Assembly: GCA_032158295.1 (NCBI GenBank)
Contig: CM063246.1
Span: 1,397,371 to 1,461,370, forward strand
Origin: Pycnopodia helianthoides
Taxonomy: Eukaryota > Echinodermata > Asteroidea > Forcipulatida > Asteriidae
Direction: 5' to 3'
Length of the DNA: 64,000 bases
Position numbers and translations under genes: made by a program. Of the stretch, positions 1 to 11,400 are shown one piece after another. Each line of letters begins with the position of its first letter. Position 1 is the stretch's first letter. Below the pieces are notes generated by a model. That model had not been told where the DNA came from. It did no database searches and was given only the letters and a program-made list of their open reading frames with translations.

Positions 1-827
1 TACAATTTGTGATTGTGTTTTTCAATTGAACAACTATAATACCTTTAACAGAAAGAAATGAGGTTCAATTATGTTGACTTTGAGTCCGGTAAATACAATT
101 CTGTTGAGTATCAAAATATTAAGACAAATGATATAAATCTTCTCTTAGTGCTACAGACAACATGTCTTACTCATTAAGACTCTTGACTTGTTAAATAAAT
201 TCCGGTCCAGTGAACACTTTGGTCTACATGTACACAATTCCCCAAATACAAGCCCTGGGCCCTATCATGTCTCAGAGACAAGCTACCAACCGTGACAATG
301 CATGGAATAGTCTCCCATCCGGTTACCGGCCACTGTCAATGATGCTCTACTTGGACAACTAGCTCTTTATTTGAGCTGACTGTTTAAGAATCCGAACATA
401 ATATGTGCAAAGGCCATTCCACAAAGTTATTGTTTAAAGTTTTTCTCCAAAACTTCATCACCTGATCAGGGTTTGCCCTTAAGTTTTTCATTTTTTCGGG
501 CAGATTTTTTCTCTAGTCCAATTCATATTAAACAGGGATGCTTTACAACATTGAATTAGCCAGCCGAACCACCACTTCAAGGGAGCTTGCCCGGACCTCA
601 ACTGTTACAACTAGCATTCGGCCAGCAGTCCACTATAAAAGGAGAAGGTCGCTGATTAAATAATCACAGGAGGTCTCAAGATGTGTTTCTTTCATGTTAG
701 AGGATCGGAATACTTATTAATAATGTAAGTAATTTCTGGTAATGAAACCACGAATGCCTCAAAAGTAAACTTTCATTACTTTAACTTTGAAGCCTGAGGA
801 AACCTGTAGACAAGGGTGCTTGCAAAG
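1..827. other. No gene seen
   Basis: I see no exon-like open frame and no recognisable transposon ends here. The sequence is AT-rich, unique-looking intergenic DNA. Confidence 0.5.
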
Positions 828-1078
828 AACCAGAAACACCAGGGTTAACCCCTACTCTTCCATTATAAAGTGCTCTGGCTTCTTTTACGTTCACAACCTA
901 TCCTCGTACACAGGACCCATGGCCTTACATCCCATCTGAAGGACAAAGCAATTATGGTAAAGTATCTTGGTAAAGTATCTTGCTCAAGGACATAAGCATC
1001 ATGCAAGGCCAGGTTGAGATTCGAACCCACACTCTGTGAACGACAGAACTTGAATACATTCCACTAGACCCTCGGCCA
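828..1078 (-). repeat. tRNA-derived SINE, family S3
   Basis: On the minus strand this reads as a tRNA-like head (GGCCGAG region, then a B-box-like GGGTTCGAAT block near 1018-1030), followed by a tail with GTATCTTG...GGACATAAG and a TTCTTTTACGTTCAC block. The same layout recurs at 12400-12722 and 62025-62200. The head looks like a class II (Leu/Ser) tRNA. It is degenerate, with a short local duplication (GTAAAGTATCTTG twice, 958-981). Confidence 0.6.
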
Positions 1079-1439
1079 GTACAACATCCCATTTGTACTT
1101 GTTCAAGGCCCCCCATGCTGTAACTCTTAACCAGTACACAGAGTGAGGATACTAGTCTTTGACAATTACCAAAAGTATATATCCTGCCTTTAAATTTAAA
1201 AAAATGGAGTCTCATAAGGCACGTATATCAACCAAGGTGTTCATGATGCTGGAAAATTGATTATCCCTGGGCGTCACAAAACTTTTTTCAACATTCCTGA
1301 AAAGTTCTCAACTCCCGGCCCCTTGGGAGTATAAAACCTTTGGCAGCCTGTTAGGTACTCAGAGAATAATCACAAAACACAATACCACCTTAGCCCTCGC
1401 AGGTCCCCCCATTTATACTCCCGGGTAAAGAGAGAAATA

Positions 1440-1755
1440 AATTATGATCGAGTGTCTTGCTGAAGGACACATACATACAAACATAACACTCGGCTTTTAT
1501 GTGGCGGCATTTCATTTAGACCACAGCGCTTTAGCGAACAGACAATAGCATTGCAAATAATACAACAAATGAACAAAAAGCACTTTTAAAATCACTTTAC
1601 AGAGAGCGACCAAGGAAAAAGATATTTTTAAAGTGCTTTCTTGAAAATAGGCAGCGAGTTGCCATGTCTGACCAGTCTGGCATTCAAACCGACATGCTGA
1701 TGACTCAGCCATCAGAACTTGAGTCCAGTGTGCCGGACCATTCGGCCATTCCACT
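1440..1755 (-). repeat. Degenerate S3 SINE copy
   Basis: Two blocks match the S3 SINE: the tail GAGTGTCTTGCTGAAGGACAC at 1450-1470 and the head with CAGAACTTGAGTCCAG near 1714-1730 and a GGCCATTCC end. About 190 bp of unrelated sequence separates them, so the copy is interrupted or decayed. The frames across it have no coding character. Confidence 0.45.
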
Positions 1756-2437
1756 CCACAAATTCAAAAGATGTAAAGGAATACAGTCTCGTGTTTTTGT
1801 ATATTCAAACCATTGCCCAATAACATGGCCGAGTTAGTTGATTTTACTTATAATTCTCAGCAAAAATATACAGAAAGAAAAACAACCGCAACATCATATT
1901 CTAGGTGATGATGCAGAACCTACAATCAACCACCCCGAAGAGCTGTTTTTAACATTACACATTCGGTAAAATCCAAGGGAGTTAAAAACATTCCAGGAAT
2001 GTTTATAAGTTATGTGTGACGCCCAGGAATAATCAAATTTCCAGCATCATAAACACCTTATGGTGGATCATTATTATTATTATTATTATTAAGTATTATT
2101 TATACAGGGTAGCCCCATCAGTATCAAAACACTGTTCTCCCTGGGGGCCCTGTAGAAAAAGCAATACACAGAACAAGGGGGAAAAACATGAAAGAACAAA
2201 CCCCATATAAAGCAACAACAGCAGTCTGGATAATGTGCCTTACAATTAAGACTCAGTAAAATCCTACAGTACTAACTTCAAACATCTGCATTCCGATGTT
2301 GTTTCATTTCAATGGAAACACTAAACCCCGGCCTTGGGTCTTTGGCTGGAGATCCTCCCACACCTCCCAATATCCTCCACTCTATAGCAACTTAACCCTC
2401 AAGAGTTGGATAAGATATGTATGCCTAGCTCAGGCCT

Positions 2438-2632
2438 GGGCCGAATTTCATAGAGCTGCTTAAGCAGCAAATATTACTTAATAATTTTCTGCTATAACAC
2501 AAATCAGCGGGATACCAGTCACAAATTGTACATATAGACATGGTAGTTTGGCCGGTAACCTTAATCTGGTAAGCATAATTTTGTTGTGCTTAGCTACTTT
2601 TTGTGCTTAAGCAGCTCTATGAAATTGGGCCT
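2438..2632. mobile_element. Foldback MITE, family A (GGGCCCAATTTCATAGAGC)
   Basis: A short non-coding element whose ends are inverted copies of each other. It begins GGGCCGAATTTCATAGAGC and ends TGCTTAAGCAGCTCTATGAAATTGGGCC. The inside carries a conserved GGTAACCTTA.TCTGGTAAGCATAATTTT block. The same 190-200 bp structure recurs at 8055, 8612, 8804, 46455, 50148 and 60647, so it is a dispersed MITE. No transposase is encoded. Confidence 0.8.
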
Positions 2633-2780
2633 TTGAGAGGGCAAGACCATTTTCACTTTGCAAAAAGGCACTTCCATTGGAAAATCTTGAAAGTCTATGG
2701 GAAAGTTTTGAAGGGGCACCAAGGCCAAGAGCAGGGCAACGGAGGCCATGGCCTGCTAGCCCATTGATTGCCGAGCCCAG
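2633..2780. repeat. Partial copy of CCAGGCCTGG foldback element
   Basis: This stretch (GAGGGCAAGACCATTTTCA..., GGGGCACCAAGGCCAAGA) is the minus-strand counterpart of 56740-56880, where the full element has CCAGGCCTGGAATT ends. Here both termini are missing. It abuts the family A MITE directly. Confidence 0.6.
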
Positions 2781-3458
2781 CAATTGTTTTTCAAAGAGCT
2801 AGCAGTCCAAAAACCTCCGGACAACTTCGTGAACATGATTTATTGGATGATTTGAGAGGGTTAGGGGTGAATCTGCACACTTTAAAAAGTCAAATTTACG
2901 ACTTTTTAATGCCCTTTCAATGCTACCCTTAACACAATTTAAGACCCAAAATATGGAAATAAAGCAGGGGATACAGCTACACCCACTCACACTTTATGTT
3001 ACTTTTTTACAAGCAGCGTAATTCAGTTTTTTACAAGCTGATTTGAAAAACCATTACATTGCTTCTTCCAATTTTTTTTAAGACCTTAAATAACTGAATT
3101 GAACACTATTTAACGCTTCTTATTTAACTGGTACCGTACCACACTAACCATGGAGTCCAGTTTTAGATAGCGCAATAGACCTCTATACCTTGTTGCCAGC
3201 ATCTTTGTTTTGTCCCCTGTCTACCAAACCAATCCTTACATCTGATTTTCATTGTGCCAAAAAGGGGCCCGACTAATCCCCTTCCATCATAACCCCTAGA
3301 GTTGCGACTATGAAGTGTCCAAATATATTGGATGTTTTAATCAGTCCTGTGGATGATCCACTCTATGCGCAGGCTCAAGTATAGTAGCCCGCAAAAGAGG
3401 CATCAAGTCATAGAGCAACTGGTCCCCTCTCATCCTTCTGAATGATCTTGAATGCAGC
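2781..3458. other. No gene seen
   Basis: I find no supported feature between the foldback fragment and the next TTAA-flanked MITE. Short open frames lack splice signals or recognisable protein similarity. Confidence 0.4.
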
Positions 3459-3822
3459 TTAAAGGCTCTGTACACTATTGGTAAGATCGAAAAACACAAA
3501 TGTTCAAATATTCACACATAACTTACATGATCTAAAGTAAGTAATGGTAGAAAGGGTTCCTTAAAATATTTCTGCCTAAAATGCTATCGTTTCTGAGAAA
3601 TGAGTAAAACAATAGTTTTTATCATGCGTGATCAAAACTTGATGTTTGAAAAAACAGAAAACACATAAGGTCTCTTTTCACTATTTTTTCGTGACCTCGA
3701 TGACCAATTGAGCTCAAACTTTCACAGGTTTGTTTGTTCATGCATATGTTGAATCACACAAAACATGAACACTGTCTGGGACTATTTTATCAGCTCTACC
3801 AATCCTGTATAATAACCTTTAA
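3459..3822. mobile_element. piggyBac-type MITE (TTAA-flanked)
   Basis: Starts TTAAAGGCTCTGTACACT and ends with AATCCTGTATAATAACCTTTAA, so a TTAA lies at each end with short inverted termini. The interior (ATGATCTAAAGTAAGTAATGG..., TCAATTGGTCATCG on the other strand) is the reverse complement of the element at 45658-45999. TTAA target duplication is the hallmark of the piggyBac superfamily. No ORF; non-autonomous. Confidence 0.8.
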
Positions 3823-4010
3823 GGGGGGGGGGGCGTGTAAAAGCATGATTCATCTGGAGTGGATCATGCCAAAAATATTCGCATTTTGACACACGCGTAC
3901 TATTATTATTTATTCGACCACAACAATACAAAATCTACCCCCCAAAAATACAAAGCAAATCGAAGAACTATCATACCAAAAACAGAAATAACAAAACAGG
4001 AAACCAAGAC

Positions 4011-4181
4011 TTAACCCTTCCAGTGCCGCCAACGTTCTGAAACGTCAAACTAAGTGTCCGTCCACAGGCCGCCAACGTTCCGTTATGTTTTACTACTCGA
4101 CATAAATCTTTTTTTTTTTTTTTAAATGGCCGGCCTGTGGATACAGAATTCCTATAACAAGGCTGGCACTGTAAGGGTTAA
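4011..4181. mobile_element. TTAACCCTT foldback MITE
   Basis: Begins TTAACCCTTCCAGTGCCGCC and ends GGCTGGCACTGTAAGGGTTAA. Inside are two copies of CCGCCAACGTTC and a poly-T tract, then AAATGGCCGGCCTGTGG. A larger relative lies at 63099-63423. TTAA termini again suggest piggyBac-type mobilisation. Confidence 0.8.
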
Positions 4182-5799
4182 GCCCAAGAAACATACAGAA
4201 TAGCAAAGTACAAAAAAAGATGATGACAGGAGGACAACTAGACAAGCATGGAGAACAGCAGACTTATTATCACGGGGAAAAATGAAACAATTAGTGTATG
4301 AAAGGAGTATGCAAGTACGAGAAGTCAATCTGGGGAGGGACCCAAGAAAGCACCCTTACAAGCGCTCAAAAGTTTGTTAACAAGCGTGCGCGCAGAGCAG
4401 TCACTTTCGGGTAGCCAATCAGTGTTGTTTTTCAGTGCTTTTCCTTTTGCGATGAGAGGTATCGATACGGCGTGCTGCCCATGGTAGCGAGGCTGCCGGG
4501 CTCAGGTCTTGTATTGAGGGTGAATAAAAAAGGGTTAGTACAGCCGCGAACATTGCCAAAAAAAAAGCCTGTGACGCAATTTCAGTCCACTGACGGAAAG
4601 CGTATGTGAAGTCTTCCCCTGTAAAATATGTTTTCACTGGCGTTGACTTCCAGTTTCTGTTGTTACCGTACACCCACTCGGCTTCAATTTTTTACATTGT
4701 TCAAAGCTTGAGGTGTAGCAGTCTGTACTTGTTGATTATCTGCCACTTGTTTCACTCTCACCGAGCTATTTGGCATAGCTCAAGGTAGATGTAACTTTTA
4801 CTTTTATTTTGACTTTTTAATTTTTTTAATGATATGAAAACCGGTTTGTTGAATTTCAGAGAAAAATAGTATGACTGTAAGGGAAGAACGTGTTGAAAGG
4901 TTTGACAGAAAATGTATATTTCCTTACTATTTGTACTAATCATGACGTTAAACATCGATTACCGTAGTGCTACATAATAATAATAGGGTTTAAATTTTAG
5001 GAGGTATGTTGAAATGATCACATTTTCACCCTTTGGAAACCCCAAAAGTTTTTGAGGAGCTTTTGGAAACAGTATCCACAGTGCTAGAGAAGTAGATTGA
5101 AAAGCAAGATTTCTTTAGATCTGAAAGAAATTTAGTTTTTTTTTTTCACCAGGCAGTGAATAAAAAAGTCTGCATTCAGATAAAGGCTTGAAATTTCTCA
5201 TCTCTGCACCTTTAGCTTATTGTTAACGTAACATACATTGTAACTACACCTTTCATCCGGCCGTAAGCATTCCTAAAACCATCTTAACTCCTTAAACTTA
5301 TGCAGCACCGGCATCCAAATGGGTGCACAGGTTGCTAACAGTTCACATCAACAATCTCTACCCCACTAGGTACTCATTTACTCCTGGGTGATGAAAAGCA
5401 ATTAGGTTTGACATCCATGCAACTTTATAGTAAGTAACCTAATGACAATAAAAAATATTGCATCTGCCTTCAAAAGTGTCACAAACTTTCCAATTTTGTC
5501 TCCAGGGGCCCTCGATCCATTTCTCCGGATTTGTTAAAATATTTTTAGTCAGTTCTAGCTACACAAACCTTTTAGCCTCTGCGAGTAGTTCTTTTGTCCT
5601 GTGTTTTTGTCCTTGTTAAAAGTCCTTCTGTGTTTCTATGTGTTTCAATTATTTCAAATACTTTAGTATTTATTTGCCAATGGTGGGGTTGGAAATGCTT
5701 ATTAATTTCTTCGCTATTCAAAATGTTCCCTTTGTTTTGGTTTTCTTCCCTAAGGTTTATATTTTCTTTCAATCGAAACTAATATTGTCCTACCCTACC
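4182..5799. other. No supported gene
   Basis: Intergenic sequence with several unsupported short open frames. A 40-50 bp block around 4452-4500 (GAGGTATCGATACGGCGTGC...) recurs at 46350-46392, so it is a dispersed repeat. The minus-strand frame over 4419-4673 has no family that I recognise. Confidence 0.4.
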
Positions 5800-5950
5800 A
5801 TTGGCACGTACAGGGGGTCATCAATACAAGCCCTATGGGTTTCTAGATGGTCCCCCCCACTCAGCTTTTCATTCATCAATTACGTTGTTTCTAATTATAT
5901 GTTTTTACTTGAGTGGAAATTAAATAAACCATACCATACCATACCATACC
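5800..5950 (+). repeat. Retroelement 3' tail ending in (ATACC)n
   Basis: The phrase ACAAGCCCTATGGGTTTCTAG, a CT-rich part, AAATTAAATAAACC and then four exact ATACC repeats (5931-5950) look like the 3' end of a non-LTR element terminating in a short tandem repeat. No upstream coding part is present, so this is a 5'-truncated copy. Confidence 0.45.
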
Positions 5951-6006
5951 AGAACGTTTCCGTTGATTCTTACATGTATCCAGCAAAAGTAAACCATTCT
6001 GGTGAC

Positions 6007-6150
6007 TAAAGCCCGCTTCATACTTCCTGCGAATGCGAATGCAAAGCGAATTTTGGTGACGCAATAATCGGTCTGCACGCCCCTTCCAATTGTGACGCAA
6101 GAAAATTCGCTTCGTACTAAGCACTTGCAGGAAGTATGAACCGGGCTTAA
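6007..6150. mobile_element. Foldback MITE (AAGCCCGSTTCATACTTCCTGC ends)
   Basis: The ends are inverted repeats: TAAAGCCCGCTTCATACTTCCTGC at the left and GCAGGAAGTATGAACCGGGCTTAA at the right. The interior has further self-complementary GCGAA/TTCGC stretches. About 144 bp, no ORF. Confidence 0.75.
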
Positions 6151-6167
6151 TGTTCCCTATGCAGTAA

Positions 6168-6270
6168 CACCATGGAGATATTCTCCTTAAAAGTTGTGGT
6201 TGTTCTGAAAAGAACTGGGCGCAATGGTGTAACAACTTGAGGCTTTGATCAGTATGCTCTGATCGTCTTC
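6168..6270 (-). repeat. PLE-like terminus with hairpin and hammerhead-like core
   Basis: On the minus strand this reads CTGAAGACGATCAGAGC...TGATC followed about 40 nt later by GTTCTTTTCAGAAC (6202-6215). The same order occurs at 9440-9565. The hairpin resembles the histone-mRNA stem-loop found after ORF1 copies in the array. The GAAA of the hammerhead-like core is mutated here. A decayed terminal fragment. Confidence 0.55.
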
Positions 6271-8054
6271 AGGAGAAATTCATTTGTACAAAATATTTTT
6301 GAACATCGATTCTATCTATCCCTGAACAAAGGTTATACTATGTTAATTATTTTGTAAGTTACACAATGTCTTCACGTTTCACAACTATGACTAATGATGA
6401 CAGTTGTTTGTTCCTTGTGTCTTCCCACGAAAAAAGATTTGCCACTTGCGTTTCAAAACAATATTTCCTGTTCAATGAGCTGAATAGAGAGGCAAAACAT
6501 TTAAAAGTATTGTGAGTATTTATTAATCGATGCTTCCACGCTATTACCATGTAAACACTTCCACTTATTATTTAATGTGGAAACACGAGGGCACAGGGTG
6601 AGGTTGAATTGGGTGGAGCAGTCAAACAGGCTCACAAAATAACCGGTGTTCAGCAGGCTATAACGGATGATTTACACAAATCTCTCGTTTCAAATAAAAT
6701 CGAATTCATTAGTTCAGACAGCTCTCGCCCACTTTACTCGAAATTCCAGAAACGCCTTTGAAGCAATCGTTTTTCTTCAATAAGCAATCAGAACCTGAAG
6801 GTATGGCAGTTCCTTTCTTCTGGCAGCCATTAACTTGTACAATGGGCAGCTGGAACGCTAAGCTCTGATTCTGACTCTACTGTCCTTCTTGATACCTTTT
6901 TACTATTGTTGATGTATGGTGTACAATTTGTTAAGTATCTGCTTTTTTATCTAGGAGTTACTTTTTAACTTCTAGGCCTACTCTTTTCCTATTGTACCGT
7001 CTAATCCTTTTTATCTTCCAGTACGCGCTAATCCTCCAATCAGATGCTCAAACCGGAGTGTGATATCAGCTGATAACCTACTCCCAGTTTTTATATTGCA
7101 CTCTGCGTATTGTGAGTGTCAATGCGTCACGCTCCGCATACGGTCAGTGCACAAATTACATTCTAAACTTTGCCGTGGAAAACCAAAGACAAAAACATAA
7201 CCTTACTTCATTGACTTCGGCCTCGTTGGATATGGGAGCAGAAGCGCTATATTTTTACGTATTCCACTCGCGCTTGTGTGATAACTTATAATAACTTAGG
7301 CGTTGTGTGTTTTTATGTAAAAGGCCAAAGAAATTTCCCATACACGGGCAATCAAGTTTTATTATTTTGTATTGTATTATATTGTATTGTTATGCATTGT
7401 ATGGACGTATTCTGTGGCAGTAGAATGAACAGCAAAACAAGTTCTCAAAGAACAAGTTTACACAGCAAAGTAGATATACACATGGTGCTAATGCAAACTG
7501 AATATTATACAAATATTGAATGTTTATGAGTGCAATGGTGCGAATATTTTCATGAGTTGAAAGATGGAATGTTCTTTTCAACGAGGCGGAGCCGAGTTGA
7601 ATGGAACATTAAAAATATTCTCACTATTGCACGAATGAAAAACATTCATTATTTGTTTTATATAACATCCAAGTAGATCTTTTTCATTTTGATTGGAGGA
7701 TACAACTTTCAAAACAACAAACATTTAATTGTGACATTGCACCCATTTCATTTGGTTCGGCTTGTTTGGATTCAACAGTGACCAAGTGCAGACACGCGCG
7801 CGTAATGATGCGGTACGCATCGTGCCATAGAACAAATCGGATGGAACGAAAAATGCACGGTGAATGGAACGAAAAATGCATGGTGAATGACGTAGCGTGC
7901 AATAGTACGTTTATTTGCTATCACGTGACGGACAATCCTCCAATCAAATGGCAAGGATCTGCTTGGGTGTTATATAAACATTGATACCTCAATGCCTTGA
8001 ACCCCTTATCATATTATTTCATTGTTGATACCCTCCCCTGGAGTCATGGTGGTC

Positions 8055-8250
8055 TGGGCCCAATTTCATAGAGCTGCTTTAGCATAACAAGTTGCTAAGC
8101 ACAACAAAATTATGCTTACCAGAACAGGGTTACCAGTTAAAATACCATTTTACATGTACAAAGCGTAAGTGGTACCCTGCTTAGTTTTGCTTAGCAGAAA
8201 AGTGTCAAAGCAATATTTTCGGCCTAAGCTGCTCTATGAAATTGGACCCT
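8055..8250. mobile_element. Foldback MITE, family A
   Basis: Starts TGGGCCCAATTTCATAGAGC and ends GCTCTATGAAATTGGACCCT, about 196 bp, with the family A interior (AACAGGGTTACCAGTTAAA). Confidence 0.8.
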
Positions 8251-8442
8251 GTTCCTGAATTTGGAATAATACAGTCAGTCAAGTTAACACATCTGTCATA
8301 TTATGAAGCTATAGCATTGTTTCTAATTTGTGGTAGAATTGAGTATGACAAAATACGAGTTTGAAAGAGTGTAGGTTGTCATTGTTGTACCTTCCCTCAC
8401 GTCATTGACTTGACCAAGTAGCTCTCGTCACTTGAAGCCCAT

Positions 8443-8481
8443 TCATCTGTTTCTTTTGTTGACACCAGCCACGTTTCGACC
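8443..8481 (-). CDS. COQ9: COQ9 exon 7 (terminal)
   Basis: A pyrimidine tract and CAG precede 13 codons, GRNVAGVNKRNR-stop, which match the short basic C-terminus of COQ9 (human ends ...LTGLNQRR). It starts in phase 0, as exon 6 requires. The 3.3-kb intron before it is the longest in the gene. Confidence 0.85.
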   Translation of the reverse strand, partial: GRNVAGVNKRNR

Positions 8482-11400
8482 CTGAAGATAAACAAAAGAG
8501 AAAGAAGATTGATACCGTTATTATTATGATTACATAGTTCTGGTAATGAAACCAACGATGCTTCATAAGTGAACTCAATCACTGTGGCCCGCAAGCCTGA
8601 GGGGTCATGACCAGGGTCCAATTTCGTAGAGCTGCTTAAGCAGAGAATTTTGCTTAACAATTTTCCGCTAAGCAGAAATCAGCAGGATACCAGTCACAAA
8701 TTGTACATGTGACATGGTAGTTTGGCTGGTAACCTTATTCTGGTAAGCATAATTTTGTTGTGCTTAGCTACTATGTGTGCTTTTGGGCCAAGAAATTGGG
8801 CCAAGGGTCCAATTTCATGAAGCTGCTTAAGCACAAGAAGAAGCTAAGCACAAACAAAATTAAGATTACCAGAATAAGGTTACCAGCCAAACTACAATGT
8901 CACATGTACAATTTGTGACTGGTCTCCTGCTCATTGTTGTTCAGTATAAATTTGTTAAGCAATATTCTCTGCTTAAGCAGCTCCATGAAATTGGGCCCCG
9001 TAAACAAGGGTGTTCACAATGTAAACAAACAAAGCAAGCGAAGCGCAGTGTGCATGGAAAAGCATGGCTGCTTCCCACCATTCGGCAGCAGCACTGGAAG
9101 CAGCCATGCTTTTCCATGCACACTGCGATTCGCTTGCTTGGTTCGTTTACATTGTATATACTCACTAGGAATCCGAATGCGTGTATTATGGTAAAGTATC
9201 TTGGTCAAGGACACAAGTGCCACAATCCGGGACTCAAAACCCACACTCTGCTGATCACAAACACCAGCAGAGCTCGAGTCCATAGCTCTCCGAGACAACG
9301 AGAGTGAAAGGACATCAGAACTACAATTTGTTTGAATAACTGTACAATAATTTGAATAAAATGGTGTTTTTTTCTGTCTTTTATCAAAACAGTAAGACAA
9401 ACAATCAGATTATAATAGTAGAGTTCAGGGTACCAACCATGACAGCATGGAAATGAATCTCTGTATGAGTTGTGGATCGTTGCGGCGGTTCTGAAAAGAA
9501 CAAGTGCGGTGGTGTGACAACTTGTCGTTTCGATCAATGTGCTCTGATCGTCTTCGGGAGAACTAATTTGTGAAAATATTTCAGATAAGCATGTGAGTAG
9601 GCGCCCTCGCCTAGAGGTCAAAACGAAGATGTTCATTGGCCAATCCTGTGCATTGCGCGTACAAATCTGTGCATTTCCATTGGCTTGGTGACATCAATGC
9701 ATAAGTCTGTAAGTGATGACATATTGACTTGTGCAAGGTTTAGCATAAGTAGACGGTGACGTGTACTTCACCGGTAACACAATATGGTCAGTGACCTTCC
9801 TCAAATATTAGCACTCAAATTCTTTTTTAAATCACACAATTAATTTCCGCAAATTGCAATCTCTGTAAAGTAGCAAGGAACCAATGATGTAAAAACAACA
9901 GACACTGAATACATATACAGCTCTCCCTGCCCATGCTTTCCCTTTATGCGACAGAGACAATAGACCATATGCACAAGTGAAATCTTAAAAAAAAATACCC
10001 CAATGCATCTTGGGAAACGGAGTACAGTTTTTCAAAAAAACAAGCTGCCAAGATGGTCGTCATGCTGTAGTTTACTTGAACAATGTCAGGTTTTATATTT
10101 AACAGATGTCAAATTTGCACCGGGAATAACGAATATTATTTGGTTTTGCCCTTTCACCGTGAGTGTAAAGCACTGTATACTCAGTACTTCCCGAGTTCTG
10201 TAAAAAAAATCCACACTTCCCAGAGTTCATAAAAAAAAACCACTGGCATATTACTCGGGTGGGATTCGGCCTTTGCCATTCTAGAGCAGAAGTCTTACCA
10301 ACTAGACCACTCGTGATTGCGCGATAGCTAGAGGCAGTTCGAATCCTATATTTTAGCAGTAGGTACCACAACAATTTAATAGATGTTTTAGGTTTTATAG
10401 TAATGTACCGCATTACTTTAAAATCAGCACGACATGATGGTTGCCTTGGGGTCGATTTCACAAAACTCTTCCTAACTTAGGACTAGTCCTAGTAAATGCT
10501 AAGAGATAGGACTAGTCTTAAGTTAAGACCAGTTACTTGTCCTAACTTCAGATAAGACTAGTCTTATCTCTTTGTGAAATCGGCCCCAGGACTCAGATTT
10601 CACCCAGTAACCTTTCAACCAATCATGCGCATTGGGACATGCATATGCTCCATTAACATTATGCAATTGCACACAGTGGAAATGAAAGAGATAGTGGCTT
10701 GCACATTCACCTTGATGCATTTTGCTGTGTGGTTTGTTATTGTATGTGTGATGTGTTTACACAGCGTGCTGTCTAACTGCATTAGCGCCCTCTGTTGGTG
10801 AAGTGTGCATGCTATTTCTGTTATTTCGCTCGTCCCCGCGCCTTGCCTTAAAACCAAAGGCGCTGGGATGGGCAAACGTATCGTTAACTTTAATGCTCAG
10901 TCCCATGCTCAGTCCCATCATGCATCACACTCACACTGCAAGCACTGCACGCATGACGTACTTCCTGAACAAGAATCTGTGCAAGCTGATTAGCCCATCC
11001 CAGCGGTCCTGGATAGGCCACTGGGGCAGAGCGAATTTCTGTTATGTGCTAGCACTAAAATTGAATAACAGTATGATAAGCAGAATAACTGAAGTACAGA
11101 AATAGGATTCTGCCAAGGTCATTGTGAGCCTCATTGCCTGGCGTCCTTTCGTAATAGGGAGGTCACTGAAACAAGCCAAGTCCAAACAATGGGAGGACAA
11201 AGAGAAGTCCTTGATTGACGGGTCAACAAACATGTGTGCTTTAGTCAATGTTAAGTTCAGGTGTAAGTACATTCATTCATTGGAACTCTAACTACCACAG
11301 AGAGGACTACAGTACCAACTACTCTAAAATCATTGTCACCTTCTTCAACCACCCCCAACCCCAGTTCCCCCCCACCAATCCCAGTCCCACACAACCTAGT

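Noticed and set aside
4419..4673. 84-codon minus-strand frame with a hydrophobic stretch
   Set aside because: No splice context or known family; part of it is a dispersed repeat shared with 46350-46392.
9014..9400. Overlapping frames on both strands with the same AVCMEKHGC peptide
   Set aside because: They are the two arms of a long hairpin read in both directions.
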